The notes beneath the pieces are model-generated. The model saw only the letters and a program-made list of their open reading frames with translations, did no database searches and was not told the origin of the DNA. Below are positions 17,504 through 26,382 of a DNA stretch of 64,000 nt, piece after piece; the first letter of the stretch is position 1, and the number at the start of each line of letters is the position of its first letter. This DNA is from Chryseobacterium sp. YIM B08800 (GTDB lineage Bacteria > Bacteroidota > Bacteroidia > Flavobacteriales > Weeksellaceae). The DNA lies in NCBI RefSeq assembly GCF_026163565.1, contig NZ_JAPDKN010000042.1, positions 1-64,000 of the forward strand. The letters are read 5' to 3'. The translations under genes were made by a program, and so were the position numbers.

Positions 17504-18937
17504 TTAATAACCAGGGTTTTGAACGAAGAGTCCATTACTTTGATTAATCGCATCCATAGGAATTGGGAAAAGTTCATTTTTCCCTGCTATAAATCCTTTA
17601 GATCCTAAAAATGTAGCAGCTTGTCCTGTTCTTACAAGATCCGGGAATCTATCCATTTCCATAGCTAATTCTACTCTTCTTTCTTGCCAAATGGCAGTTC
17701 TAAGAGCAGCTTGTGTAGAAGCTGTAGTATTTCCAAGATTTGCTCTAAATCTTACTTTATTAATATTTAAAATAGCAGCAGCGGTATTTCCTAATTCATT
17801 AGCAGCTTCTGCATTGATTAAAAGAATATCTGCAAATCTTAAGATTCTAAGATTCTGAATAGAACCGTAACCACAGGCATTATTATTCAGAGCTTTAGGT
17901 ACATAAACTTTTTGGTTCCACATATCTCCCGCATTAGGGTCACCTTTCTTAATTAAGTCGCCTTCAATTGTAGTTTCACCTTCTCTTAAAATAGATAACT
18001 CTTTTCTAATATCACCTGGTTCAAATGCATTTTCTAAAGCTGTTGTTGGGGTGAAGAATCCCCATCCAAATTGGTTTCTAACTCCTTGAACTTCTGCATA
18101 CTGACTACCTACTTCTTTACCTAAAGAAGGATCACAGCCACAATTTACTTCAAATACTGACTCTGTTCCAAATTCACCAGCAGGTCTAAATAAGTGGTTA
18201 AAATCTGGATCTAAAGAATATCCCATTGCAATAACCTGATTGGATGTATCATAAGCTTTTTGATAATCTTTCATATAAAGGTAAACCTTAGAAAGTAACC
18301 CTAATGCACCACCTCTTGTTACCCTTCCAAGATCTGAAGCCGGATAAGTTTGAGGTAACACTGCAGCAGCTTCTGTTAAATCTTTAACGATAAAGGCATA
18401 AACTTCGGCAACAGAATTTCTTGGTTTAGTGTAAATTCCATCAGCTGGAAGACCATCAAAAATAGGAACACCACCGTAGATTCTTACTAAATTGAAATAA
18501 AAGTAAGCTCTCAACATTTTAGTTTCCGCTATCAATCTATTTTTTAATGTAGCATCCATTTCTATTTTAGGCACGTTGGTAATCACCTGATTGGCTCTGT
18601 TTACAGCTTGCCACTGCCCAATCCAATACCCTCTTACTCCATCATCACTACTTGTAAAAGTAAAGTTGTCATATGCATTAATAAATGACGCATCTCCAGG
18701 ATTGGATCCTTTCTCTACATCATCACCTGTTACTCCGAAAACATATTGTGCAGGAAAACCTGTATTCTCCCAGCTTCTTAAAAAACTGTAAACAGCATTA
18801 GTTGCGCGCATTGCGTCATCCTGTGTCGTGAAGAAATTTTCTATATCAATTTCACCCTCATCTTTAATATCTACAAAATCATCATTACAACTAACAATTA
18901 GTGAAAAAAGAGACAGTGTTAAAAATATTTTTTTCAT
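17504..18937 (-). CDS. SusD/RagB-family nutrient-binding lipoprotein
   Basis: A 477-aa lipoprotein (MKKIFLTLSLFSLIVSC, Cys17). It has the RagB/SusD layout: N-terminal TPR-like helices (DDAMRATNAVYSFLRS, AETKMLRAYFYFNLVRIYGGVP), and a C-terminal half with ILRFADILLINAEAANELG and RRVELAMEMDRFPDLVRTG. It binds glycans at the cell surface as the lid of the SusC transporter. It starts 11 bases after the SusC stop. A short CGCDPS segment at residues ~255 adds cysteines not usual in the family. Confidence 0.95.
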   Translation of the reverse strand: MKKIFLTLSLFSLIVSCNDDFVDIKDEGEIDIENFFTTQDDAMRATNAVYSFLRSWENTGFPAQYVFGVTGDDVEKGSNPGDASFINAYDNFTFTSSDDGVRGYWIGQWQAVNRANQVITNVPKIEMDATLKNRLIAETKMLRAYFYFNLVRIYGGVPIFDGLPADGIYTKPRNSVAEVYAFIVKDLTEAAAVLPQTYPASDLGRVTRGGALGLLSKVYLYMKDYQKAYDTSNQVIAMGYSLDPDFNHLFRPAGEFGTESVFEVNCGCDPSLGKEVGSQYAEVQGVRNQFGWGFFTPTTALENAFEPGDIRKELSILREGETTIEGDLIKKGDPNAGDMWNQKVYVPKALNNNACGYGSIQNLRILRFADILLINAEAANELGNTAAAILNINKVRFRANLGNTTASTQAALRTAIWQERRVELAMEMDRFPDLVRTGQAATFLGSKGFIAGKNELFPIPMDAINQSNGLFVQNPGY

Positions 18938-18948
18938 GATTTTTTTAA

Positions 18949-21765
18949 TTAAAATGTTAAGTTCATACCCATTGTATAAATTGCTGAAATTGGATAAATA
19001 TTATTATCAATTCCCATTTGTACTCTATCCGTATTGTTAATCTCAGGAGAGAAACCGTTATATTTGAAACTTGTCCAAGGGTTTTGTGCACTTACGTACA
19101 ATCTTAGTTTCGTTACAGATAAAGCATTTGCTAAAGATTTAGGCAGATTATAGCCAACCTGTATGTTTCTGATTCTAATATAGCTACCATCTTCTACATA
19201 AAAGCTGTTTGGTGCGATAATTAATTGGTTAGACGTAATCATAGAGTTAGTGTTGGAAGTACCTGCACCTTGCCATCTGTTTTCATACATATCTAAATCC
19301 CAAGTTTCGTTTCCGAAACGGCGTTCGCGGTTGTAATTGTAAATCTTATTACCAAATACACCTTGGAAATCGACTGCAATATCGACAGCATAGATATTAA
19401 AATTAACTCCAAAACCATAAGTTCCTTTAGGAATTGGACTTCCTAAGAATGTTTTATCTCTTGAGTCAATAACTCCGTTACCATCTTGGTCTGTAAATTT
19501 AAACCATCCAGCTTTTGCTCCTGCCTGTCCTGATGCTGCTGCTTCTGCATCTGTTTGGAAGACACCTGCAACATCATATCCATAATATGCACCTACAGGC
19601 TGACCAGCTTGTAATCTTACAATAGAGTTTCCAAATAAACTTGCACCTGTTTCTAAATATGATCCTCCGTAAACTGATGTAATCTCATTTTTAAGAGAAG
19701 TAAAATTACCATAAACTCCAAAGCTTATATTCTCATTCAACCTAGCATTATAATTGGCAGAAATCTCAAAACCTCTGTTATTAAAAGAATAAGCATTAGT
19801 TCTAAATGCATTCCAGTTAGCTGCCCCAGATACTGTTCCTTGGAAAACAGTGTATACAACATTTTTAGAATCTTTGTCAAAATAAGCAGCATCAATTTTT
19901 AATTTATTATTAAAAAGCGCCATCTCTAAACCAACATCTTTTCCTACAGTAGTTTCCCAACCAATATTTGTATCAACAAATTGGTCAATAGTAGCTGCAG
20001 GATATCCAGTATTTCCAAAATATGCTCCTCCTCCAATAATTGAGATATTTTGATTAAATTCTCTTTTTACATTAGGGTTACCTAGCTCACCATAACTTGC
20101 TCTTAATTTTAAAAGATTAAAAACATTTTGCTCGCTCATAAAATCTTCTTTAGATATTACCCAACCAGCACTTACAGCAGGAAAAACCCTCGCTCTATCA
20201 ACATTAATCTGTGAGCTTGCATCTCTACGAATGGAAGCATTCACCAAATACTTTCCTTTATAATCATAATTTAATCTTCCAAAAAATGATTCGATTCTTT
20301 GCTGATCTTGATCTACTGCTAAATCATCTCTATCTATACCACTTACATATAATTGGCCAGTTCCATTTGCAACATTTAAAGAACCGTTAGTTCCATCATA
20401 ATTAACTCCTCTTGAAGTCCAATAATCTTGAGATACTGTAGTTCTTGTTCTTGAAAAACCAGCTAACACATCAAAGTTATGATTACCAAAGTTCTTTTTC
20501 CAGTTGATTGTATTATCCCAAACATAATTTCTGTTTCTGTAGTTTCTAGTCACCAATGTTGATGGTGCCTGGCTTGATACAGGAACATAAGTAAGAGTTG
20601 GAGTATATTCATACTGACTTGGACTATAATTATCTGTAGAATAGCTAATTCTGAAATTAAAATCTTTCAAAAACTTCAATTCCCCATATATATTATTTAG
20701 CAATCTTTCCTGTCTTACTTGTGAGCGATACATATCTAGCTTTGCTCTAGGATTCGGTATAGAATACCCATTGAAAAACTGATAATCACCGGTAGTAGGA
20801 TTCATAACAGAAAATATCGGTGGGGTATTGTATGCATCCAACAAAGGGTTTTGCGCTACATCAGTACGCATTTTAGAGAAACTAAAATTGTTTCCGATTG
20901 TAATATTATCTGTTATTTTATAACTTAGATTTAATTTAGTATTAAATCTATTAAAACCACTTCCAGAATTAATACCTCTACCTGCAGCCAAATTGCCTTC
21001 ATCTTGAAGATAACCTACACTACCGTAATAATTAAGCTTTCCTAAACTTCCGGTTGCTGAAAAATCATTAGCATTAATGATGCTTGTACGGAAAATCTCA
21101 TTAAACCAGTCTGTATCCGCCGGAAAATCTGCTCTAGAAATAGATCCTGCACTAGAGCCATTGTCATTCATCAGTTTTTCGTTGTATAACTCAATATACT
21201 GATCAGTGTTTACCATTTTAGGAATGTTGGTAACCTTTTTAAATCCAATATAAGAATTGACATTATAAACAGATTTTCCTTTTCCGGTTTTAGTTTTAAT
21301 GATTACAGCACCATTCGCAGCCTGTGCTCCATAAATTGCCAAACTTGATGGATCTTTCAAAACACTCATCGATTCAATATCCTGAGGATTTAGATAAGAA
21401 ATATCAGTAGTAATCATTCCATCAACAATAAACACCGTATTCCCAGTTAAAGATCCAACCCCTCTAATATCTACTCTTGGAGAGCCTCCCGGAGTACCAA
21501 TATTGGTAATATTTACCCCTGCAAGTTTCCCCTGAACAGAACTCAATGGGTTTGCATTTGGCTTATCTGCTAAATCTTTAGCGCTAACCAAACCAATACT
21601 TCCAGTAACATTTTCTTTTTTTTGTGTACCATATCCTATGAGTACAACCTCCTCTATTTTCTGTTCTTTTGCAACAGTGTCTTTAGGAGCAACCTGCCCA
21701 TTGACATTCATCCCAAAATAGAGAACGGCAATAAGACAAGAGTACTTTAAATTAGTTTGTTTCAT
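18949..21765 (-). CDS. SusC/RagA-family TonB-dependent outer membrane transporter
   Basis: A 938-aa outer membrane barrel. After the signal peptide (MKQTNLKYSCLIAVLYFGMN) comes the SusC signature EEVVLIGYGTQKKENVTGSI, then the plug domain (SSVQGKLAGVNITNIGTPGG, NTVFIVDGM, SMSVLKDPSSLAIYGAQAANG) and the barrel, ending in Phe (YTMGMNLTF). The carboxypeptidase-regulatory-like domain that precedes the plug in most SusC proteins is absent: only about 15 residues separate the signal peptide from the TonB-box-like EEVVLIGYG. First gene of the locus; it imports oligosaccharides captured by SusD. No regulator lies beside it. Confidence 0.96.
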   Translation of the reverse strand: MKQTNLKYSCLIAVLYFGMNVNGQVAPKDTVAKEQKIEEVVLIGYGTQKKENVTGSIGLVSAKDLADKPNANPLSSVQGKLAGVNITNIGTPGGSPRVDIRGVGSLTGNTVFIVDGMITTDISYLNPQDIESMSVLKDPSSLAIYGAQAANGAVIIKTKTGKGKSVYNVNSYIGFKKVTNIPKMVNTDQYIELYNEKLMNDNGSSAGSISRADFPADTDWFNEIFRTSIINANDFSATGSLGKLNYYGSVGYLQDEGNLAAGRGINSGSGFNRFNTKLNLSYKITDNITIGNNFSFSKMRTDVAQNPLLDAYNTPPIFSVMNPTTGDYQFFNGYSIPNPRAKLDMYRSQVRQERLLNNIYGELKFLKDFNFRISYSTDNYSPSQYEYTPTLTYVPVSSQAPSTLVTRNYRNRNYVWDNTINWKKNFGNHNFDVLAGFSRTRTTVSQDYWTSRGVNYDGTNGSLNVANGTGQLYVSGIDRDDLAVDQDQQRIESFFGRLNYDYKGKYLVNASIRRDASSQINVDRARVFPAVSAGWVISKEDFMSEQNVFNLLKLRASYGELGNPNVKREFNQNISIIGGGAYFGNTGYPAATIDQFVDTNIGWETTVGKDVGLEMALFNNKLKIDAAYFDKDSKNVVYTVFQGTVSGAANWNAFRTNAYSFNNRGFEISANYNARLNENISFGVYGNFTSLKNEITSVYGGSYLETGASLFGNSIVRLQAGQPVGAYYGYDVAGVFQTDAEAAASGQAGAKAGWFKFTDQDGNGVIDSRDKTFLGSPIPKGTYGFGVNFNIYAVDIAVDFQGVFGNKIYNYNRERRFGNETWDLDMYENRWQGAGTSNTNSMITSNQLIIAPNSFYVEDGSYIRIRNIQVGYNLPKSLANALSVTKLRLYVSAQNPWTSFKYNGFSPEINNTDRVQMGIDNNIYPISAIYTMGMNLTF

Positions 21766-21847
21766 ATAGTTTAATTTTATCTTGTATAATCAAATGTGTA
21801 AAAATAGATTTTCAGTAATTCTATTTTCTCAAAAGAAGACTTTGGTT

Positions 21848-21855
21848 CAAAAATA
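21848..21855 (-). promoter_or_regulatory. Possible -7 box of the SusC operon
   Basis: TATTTTTG on the minus strand, a TAnnTTTG match, about 82 bases upstream of the SusC ATG. No clear -33 TTTG lies at the expected 17-23 base distance. The whole gap 21766-22128 is very AT-rich and holds no other recognisable gene or repeat. Confidence 0.35.
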
Positions 21856-22128
21856 TAAAAAATATCAAATGATGTTAAATTTAGTTAAATAATTTATTAA
21901 ATCCTTGTTAATTTGCGAAATATGTTAAATAAAATCAAATTTTAATAAATTTCACAATTAAAAATTTTAATATAAATGAATATTTCACATTGAAGCAAAG
22001 CTTTTTTTCAGGCGAAAAACACCCAAAAACTGCTTTTAATGTCTCAAATCTAAGCAATCAGGATTTTTGCATTAAATAACCACTTAATTCCCTATATAAA
22101 GACTATTATTATCTCAAACAAATAAATT

Positions 22129-22159
22129 TTTGTTAAACACACAATTGTCTTTACCTTTG
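22129..22159 (+). promoter_or_regulatory. Promoter of the DUF4197 gene
   Basis: TTTG (22129-22132), 19 bases, TACCTTTG (22152-22159): a full match to the Bacteroidota -33/-7 promoter. Transcription should start near 22165, which rules out the upstream in-frame start at 22130. Confidence 0.65.
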
Positions 22160-22192
22160 GTGCGTTATTTGAAAATGATAAAAAAATTGACA

Positions 22193-22870
22193 ATGAAAAA
22201 ATATATTATAGCCGCTGCATTAATCTTCGGAACGGGTGCAGTGATTACCACAAGTTTAAACTCTTGCTCTACCCTTGCTACTTCAGATTTGGGATTAGCG
22301 GTCATTAAAAGAGTTTTATTAGGCGGAATCAACAAAGGAGCGAATATTTACGGCAACAAAGAAGCTTTCCTTCAAAACAATTTAGTCGATAAAGCATTAC
22401 CAAAAGAGTTGAGAGACATCAATACTACTTTAGAAAAAATAGCTCCTTCAATCGTTGCAAAAGAGAGAGAATATATTGCCGAAGCTGCAGTTTACACGGT
22501 AGGTATTTCAAAACCAATTTTAGAAACAGCAGTAAATAGCTTGAATGCACAAGATGTGACCAGAATTATTCAGGGGGAAAAAGGAACTGCCACTTTAATC
22601 TTGAAAGAAAAAACTCAGGCGCAACTTGTTGCAGCAATTGCACCAAGAGTTGAGCAAGAACTTAACAAATATGGCATCGTAAAAACCATTAATACCGCAT
22701 TATCGGGAAGCAATCTTTTGGGAAGTCTTTTAGGTGGAAATAAAACAAACGTCAACGCAGGTGGATTGAGCATGTTGGCTTCAGAGCAAATTGTAAACGG
22801 TCTTTTTAATATTATTGAAGATCACGAGAAGCAAAACTCGGCGTCGTTGCTTGCGCCATTTGGAAAATAG
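22193..22870 (+). CDS. DUF4197-family lipoprotein
   Basis: A 225-aa protein. The start MKKYIIAAALIFGTGAVITT is preferred because the promoter lies just upstream; an ATG at 22175 would add six residues. The signal ends LNSCSTL with a lipid-modified Cys. The body matches DUF4197: GLAVIKRVLLGGINKGANIY, KALPKELRDINTTLEKI, FKIIEDHE-like NGLFNIIEDHEKQ. These are alpha-helical periplasmic lipoproteins of unknown function. The gene pair with DUF493 downstream is co-oriented, 40 bases apart. Confidence 0.9.
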   Translation: MKKYIIAAALIFGTGAVITTSLNSCSTLATSDLGLAVIKRVLLGGINKGANIYGNKEAFLQNNLVDKALPKELRDINTTLEKIAPSIVAKEREYIAEAAVYTVGISKPILETAVNSLNAQDVTRIIQGEKGTATLILKEKTQAQLVAAIAPRVEQELNKYGIVKTINTALSGSNLLGSLLGGNKTNVNAGGLSMLASEQIVNGLFNIIEDHEKQNSASLLAPFGK

Positions 22871-22910
22871 CTCAATTTTCATTAAATTTATATATAATTA
22901 AAGGAAGAAG

Positions 22911-23216
22911 ATGGAAATATTACAAGGAAATGAAAACAAAAATCCTGAAGAATTTTATAAATCATTAAAGGAAAAACTAGAAAACAATCATGATTTTCCG
23001 GAAGATTATCTGTTTAAATTTATTGTCCCGACAGATGATGCAAAGCTTACAGAAATTTATAAAGTTTTCGACGGTATAAAGTTTACACTGGGAAACCGCG
23101 AAAGCAAGAACGGAAAATATACGGCATGTAACATCAATGCTTTTGTTTTGGATGCAGATCAGGTAGTTCGTATTTATAAAGAAGTTGCAACAATAGAAAA
23201 TGTTATTTTATTGTAA
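22911..23216 (+). CDS. DUF493-family protein
   Basis: A 101-aa cytosolic protein with the ferredoxin-like alpha/beta pattern of DUF493 (YbeD-like): EFYKSLKEKLENNHDFPEDY, LFKFIVPTDDAKLTEIYKVF, KYTACNINAFVLDADQVVRI. YbeD relatives are small domains of unclear regulatory function. It follows the DUF4197 gene and ends in a terminator shared with the convergent ArsC-like gene. Confidence 0.88.
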   Translation: MEILQGNENKNPEEFYKSLKEKLENNHDFPEDYLFKFIVPTDDAKLTEIYKVFDGIKFTLGNRESKNGKYTACNINAFVLDADQVVRIYKEVATIENVILL

Positions 23217-23238
23217 GCTGAATAAAATTCAAAATAGA

Positions 23239-23266
23239 AAAAGGTTAGTTTATAAGCTAACCTTTT
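23239..23266. terminator. Bidirectional terminator
   Basis: Stem AAAAGGTTAG / CTAACCTTTT with an 8-base loop and T-runs on both strands. It lies between the convergent DUF493 and ArsC-like genes. Confidence 0.88.
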
Positions 23267-23288
23267 TTATTTTATGTAGATTTAAAAT

Positions 23289-23639
23289 CTATTTTTCTAT
23301 GAAGAATTTCACATTTTCGAGAGGTCTTCCCAACATGGCAACCGAACCTTTTATAATGATAGGTCTTTGTATTAGCGAAGGATTTTCAGACAAAATCTGA
23401 ATCCATTCTTCCTCCGAATGGTCTTTTCCGGCAAATTTTTCAAGATATAATTTCTCTTCTTTTCTGATGATATGAAAAACACTTTGATTCAGTTTTTTTA
23501 AAACTGTTTTCAGTTCTAAAACACTTAAAGGATCTTCCACGATATTGATGATTTCAAACTGAACACCATTTTCATCTAAATACTCTAAAACAGCATTAGA
23601 TTTTGAACAGTTTCCGTTGTGTAAGACCTTAATCATCAT
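23289..23639 (-). CDS. ArsC/Spx-family thioredoxin-fold protein (arsenate reductase-like)
   Basis: A 116-aa protein of the ArsC family. Cys11 in HNGNCSKSNA matches the catalytic Cys of glutaredoxin-coupled arsenate reductases. An IIRKEEK segment, QRPIIIKG (RP motif, ~93) and LGRPLENV supply the usual arginines. Family members reduce arsenate or act as Spx-like regulators; many chromosomal copies in flavobacteria are not part of arsenic operons. It is last in a leftward run after the deoxynucleoside kinase gene (23 bases apart) and is 30 kb from the ars cluster in this window. Confidence 0.85.
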   Translation of the reverse strand: MMIKVLHNGNCSKSNAVLEYLDENGVQFEIINIVEDPLSVLELKTVLKKLNQSVFHIIRKEEKLYLEKFAGKDHSEEEWIQILSENPSLIQRPIIIKGSVAMLGRPLENVKFFIEK

Positions 23640-23662
23640 AATAAAATTTAAGCTAAATTATT

Positions 23663-24277
23663 TTAAAACAAACCGTTCAGTTCGGCATCTATTTTTTCTA
23701 AAATAAATCCGAAATCTTCCGGTTTTTCTACAAAATCAAGATCATCAACTTCGATAACCAATAATTTGCCTTCTGTGTAACCCGAAATCCATTTTTCGTA
23801 CTTCTGATTCAGCTTAGAAAGATATTCTATACTGATTGAAGCTTCATATTCTCTTCCTCTTTTATAGATTTTTTTTACCAGATTAGGCACATCAGATTTA
23901 AGATAAATAAGCAAATCGGGTGCCGAAACAAAAGTTTTCATCAAATCAAAAAGCGACGCATAGTTTTTGAAATCTCTATCCGACAAAAGCTTCATATCAT
24001 TCAGGTTTTCTGCAAAAATATGCGCATCTTCATAGATCGTACGATCTTGAATAATATTTTTCCCACTTTCTCTGATTTCTTTTACCTGTCGGAATCTGCT
24101 GCCCAGAAAATAAATCTGCAAAGCAAAACTCCACTTACTCATGTCTGCGTAAAAATCTTCCAGATAAGGATTGTGATCTACGTCTTCAAACTGGGCATCC
24201 CAACCGTAATGTTTGGCAAGCATCGTCGTTAAAGTAGTTTTTCCTGCACCAATGTTTCCTGTAACTGCAATATGCAT
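23663..24277 (-). CDS. Deoxynucleoside kinase
   Basis: A 204-aa P-loop kinase. Walker A GNIGAGKTTL at residues 7-16, the dNK signature DRTIYEDAHIFAENL at ~75-90, a DLLIYLKSDVPNLVKKI sugar/lid region and the lid arginines in KRGREYEASI. It phosphorylates deoxynucleosides in the salvage pathway (dAK/dGK-like; base preference cannot be read from sequence). It starts 32 bases after the propeller-like gene. Confidence 0.93.
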   Translation of the reverse strand: MHIAVTGNIGAGKTTLTTMLAKHYGWDAQFEDVDHNPYLEDFYADMSKWSFALQIYFLGSRFRQVKEIRESGKNIIQDRTIYEDAHIFAENLNDMKLLSDRDFKNYASLFDLMKTFVSAPDLLIYLKSDVPNLVKKIYKRGREYEASISIEYLSKLNQKYEKWISGYTEGKLLVIEVDDLDFVEKPEDFGFILEKIDAELNGLF

Positions 24278-24309
24278 ATTTCTGTCTCTTTATTTTGAAA
24301 TGTTAAAAT

Positions 24310-25215
24310 CTAAAAGCCCAAATCCTGAATTTCATCCATTATTTTAAGAATATCTGTTTTTTCAGACTTTTCTTTTTCCAGTTTTTCGATGGATTTTTCA
24401 AGTTCTTTTTTCTGGTTTTCCGCCTCTTTAAGCTTTTTAATATCAGCGATATCTTCAAGGGTGTAAAGATAGAGTTTGTTGCCTTTTATTTCAAAATATG
24501 ACAGCGAATTTTTATCCACAATCTGTGCGTCGGGATCGTCAAAAATCTTACTTAAACCTTTCTCAGGATTGTATTTGAATATGGTATTTTTAGCAATAAT
24601 TAAAACCACTTCGTTTTCTCTGCGGAAACGTTTTGCATTCTCTACCGGAGCTTCAAAGAGTTTTTCGAACTTTAAATTGTATACCCTAAACTGATTTTTA
24701 GATAAAATATAAACCTTCGTTTCAAAAACCAAAAGATCAATCACCTCATCGAAACTGGCATCAAAAGGAAAGGAATTGATGGTTGTTTCGTTTCTGAAAT
24801 TATACTGAAGAAGACGTTTTGTGCTTTCATCAAGCAACCAAATTTGTTGCAGATCTTCTGCATAGGCGTGTTTTATAAAACTGAATTTTTGTTTAAAATC
24901 AAGCTTTTGGATTTCATTAAGATTTTGATCTACAAATTTCATTTCCTGCGCATTTTCTGAAAAAAGTGCCACCGTTAAAGGATTTTGTATTTCCTGAACT
25001 TTAAATGGAACAGTAAACATCAGTTTGCCTAACTGTTTTCCCAGAGAATCGTATTTGGTAAAACTGAAATCTTTGTTTCGGTACAGATAGAGATTTCCGT
25101 AATCGTCTGAAAACATATCTTTCGTTTCCTTAAGCTTTAAGGTATCAAAAGGAAGTACTTTCTGCGCAGAAACCGAACAGAAAATCAAAACTAGAAAGAG
25201 AGATATTAATTTCAA
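24310..25215 (-). CDS. Secreted propeller-like protein with C-terminal coiled coil
   Basis: About 301 aa if started at the TTG at 25215, giving MKLISLFLVLIFCSVSAQ, a normal signal peptide. The open frame reaches a TTG at 25260, but the extra 15 codons contain the promoter -7 box TATCTTTG, so that start is unlikely. The mature part has repeated beta-strand units (DDYGNLYLYRNKDFSF, LQQIWLLDESTKRLLQYNF, IFKYNPEKGLSKIFDDPD) like a degenerate beta-propeller. The last ~45 residues are a Glu/Lys coiled coil. Function unknown. It heads a probable operon with the kinase and ArsC-like genes. Confidence 0.72.
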   Translation of the reverse strand: MKLISLFLVLIFCSVSAQKVLPFDTLKLKETKDMFSDDYGNLYLYRNKDFSFTKYDSLGKQLGKLMFTVPFKVQEIQNPLTVALFSENAQEMKFVDQNLNEIQKLDFKQKFSFIKHAYAEDLQQIWLLDESTKRLLQYNFRNETTINSFPFDASFDEVIDLLVFETKVYILSKNQFRVYNLKFEKLFEAPVENAKRFRRENEVVLIIAKNTIFKYNPEKGLSKIFDDPDAQIVDKNSLSYFEIKGNKLYLYTLEDIADIKKLKEAENQKKELEKSIEKLEKEKSEKTDILKIMDEIQDLGF

Positions 25216-25228
25216 AAAAACTTTTTTA

Positions 25229-25236
25229 CAAAGATA
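25229..25236 (-). promoter_or_regulatory. -7 box TATCTTTG
   Basis: TAnnTTTG match with a TTG 21 bases upstream (25258-25260) as a possible -33. It lies 13 bases before the preferred TTG start of the propeller-like gene and inside the longer reading frame, and so helps decide the start. Confidence 0.5.
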
Positions 25237-25306
25237 GCGCTCCAAAAGGAACGCTACCAATTTACATACTTTATTTTATTCAATCTGAAATTGCTTTCAA
25301 TTTTAA

Positions 25307-26347
25307 CTATTTGATGGCAACTTCATAAATTTTTGACCATTTTTTTCCTGTCACAAGCATGTTGTCACCTTTAAAAGCGATTCCATTTAATACATTTTCG
25401 CTGTCTGCTTTAGTAAAAGGATCAGCAATTTTTGTAAAATCAAATTTCCCTACCACTTCACCGTTTGCAGGGTTTATTTTTAAAATAATAGGCTTGTGCC
25501 AAACGTTTGCATAGATAAATCCTTTGTAATATTCGAGTTCATTCAATTGGTCATACACTGAAGTATTCCCGGCAACTGAAATATATCTAATCATTTTCGA
25601 CGGATCATTTTTATCTAAAAAGTAAAGATTCTTTGATCCGTCTGAAGCGATAAGATTTTTTCCGTCATACGTTAAACCCCAACCTTTTACCATCATATCG
25701 GGATAAGCAAATTCAGAAACCAGGCTTAAAGAGCTTTTGTCGTAAACAAACCCTTTTTTGTTTTCCCAAGTCAGCTGATATATTTTGTCTCCAGCAATTG
25801 TACTTCCTTCAGAAAAAACATCATCCGGTTGTTTTGTTTCTTTAATCGGAGTATTTTCTCCAAGTTTATAAGTGATTAATCTTGACGAACCGTATTGTCC
25901 TTCACTTTCATAAATTGTATTTCCATCAAGCTGGAAACCTTGTGTAAAGTTGTTTGGATCGTGCGGATATTCTGCTACAACTTCGTAGTTTAAATTTTGT
26001 TCAGGACTTTTACTGTAAACATTAATCGTTGCATCCTGATATAAAGTCTCGCCACCTTTCGTTTTAATATTAAAAGTTACCGCATTATCACCTAATGTAA
26101 AATATTTAGGATCTACGGTAAGGCTTGTAGATTCTTTTTCACCAAAACTGATGGTAATACTTTCTGCACTTTCTAAAACATCTTTAGGAAGATCTAGTTT
26201 GTCGCCAAAATGATAACCTGTAGTTTCCATTGATGCATTATAATCAGCCAGAGAAGTCAATATTTTTTCGTCGTTTTTACAAGACACTACCATAAAAGAT
26301 GCTGCCAAAAGTAGTCCTGCACAACCTACAATTATTCTGTTTTTCAT
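25307..26347 (-). CDS. Glutaminyl-peptide cyclotransferase (beta-propeller type) lipoprotein
   Basis: A 346-aa lipoprotein (signal ends ASFMVVSC). Residues ~115-346 are the five-bladed propeller of plant/bacterial glutamine cyclotransferases: PHDPNNFTQGFQLDGNTIYE, GLTYDGKNLIASDGSKNLYF, LNELEYYKGFIYANVW, VLNGIAFKGDNMLVTGKKW. The enzyme turns N-terminal Gln into pyroglutamate. In Bacteroidota, signal cleavage often leaves Gln first, so the partner substrates are exported proteins. An N-terminal beta domain (~30-110) is an extra typical of bacteroidal forms. Confidence 0.92.
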   Translation of the reverse strand: MKNRIIVGCAGLLLAASFMVVSCKNDEKILTSLADYNASMETTGYHFGDKLDLPKDVLESAESITISFGEKESTSLTVDPKYFTLGDNAVTFNIKTKGGETLYQDATINVYSKSPEQNLNYEVVAEYPHDPNNFTQGFQLDGNTIYESEGQYGSSRLITYKLGENTPIKETKQPDDVFSEGSTIAGDKIYQLTWENKKGFVYDKSSLSLVSEFAYPDMMVKGWGLTYDGKNLIASDGSKNLYFLDKNDPSKMIRYISVAGNTSVYDQLNELEYYKGFIYANVWHKPIILKINPANGEVVGKFDFTKIADPFTKADSENVLNGIAFKGDNMLVTGKKWSKIYEVAIK

Positions 26348-26367
26348 TTTTATTTCTAAAATTTCAT

Positions 26368-26375
26368 CAAAAATA
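26368..26375 (-). promoter_or_regulatory. Possible -7 box of the cyclotransferase gene
   Basis: TATTTTTG, 20 bases before the ATG of the cyclotransferase gene, in the 35-base gap behind the VOC gene. No convincing -33 element. Confidence 0.4.
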
Positions 26376-26382
26376 GCAAATT

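Noticed and set aside
23289..23639. ArsC-like protein as part of the arsenic system
   Set aside because: It lies 30 kb from the island in a run with a nucleoside kinase; chromosomal ArsC-family proteins are common outside arsenic operons.
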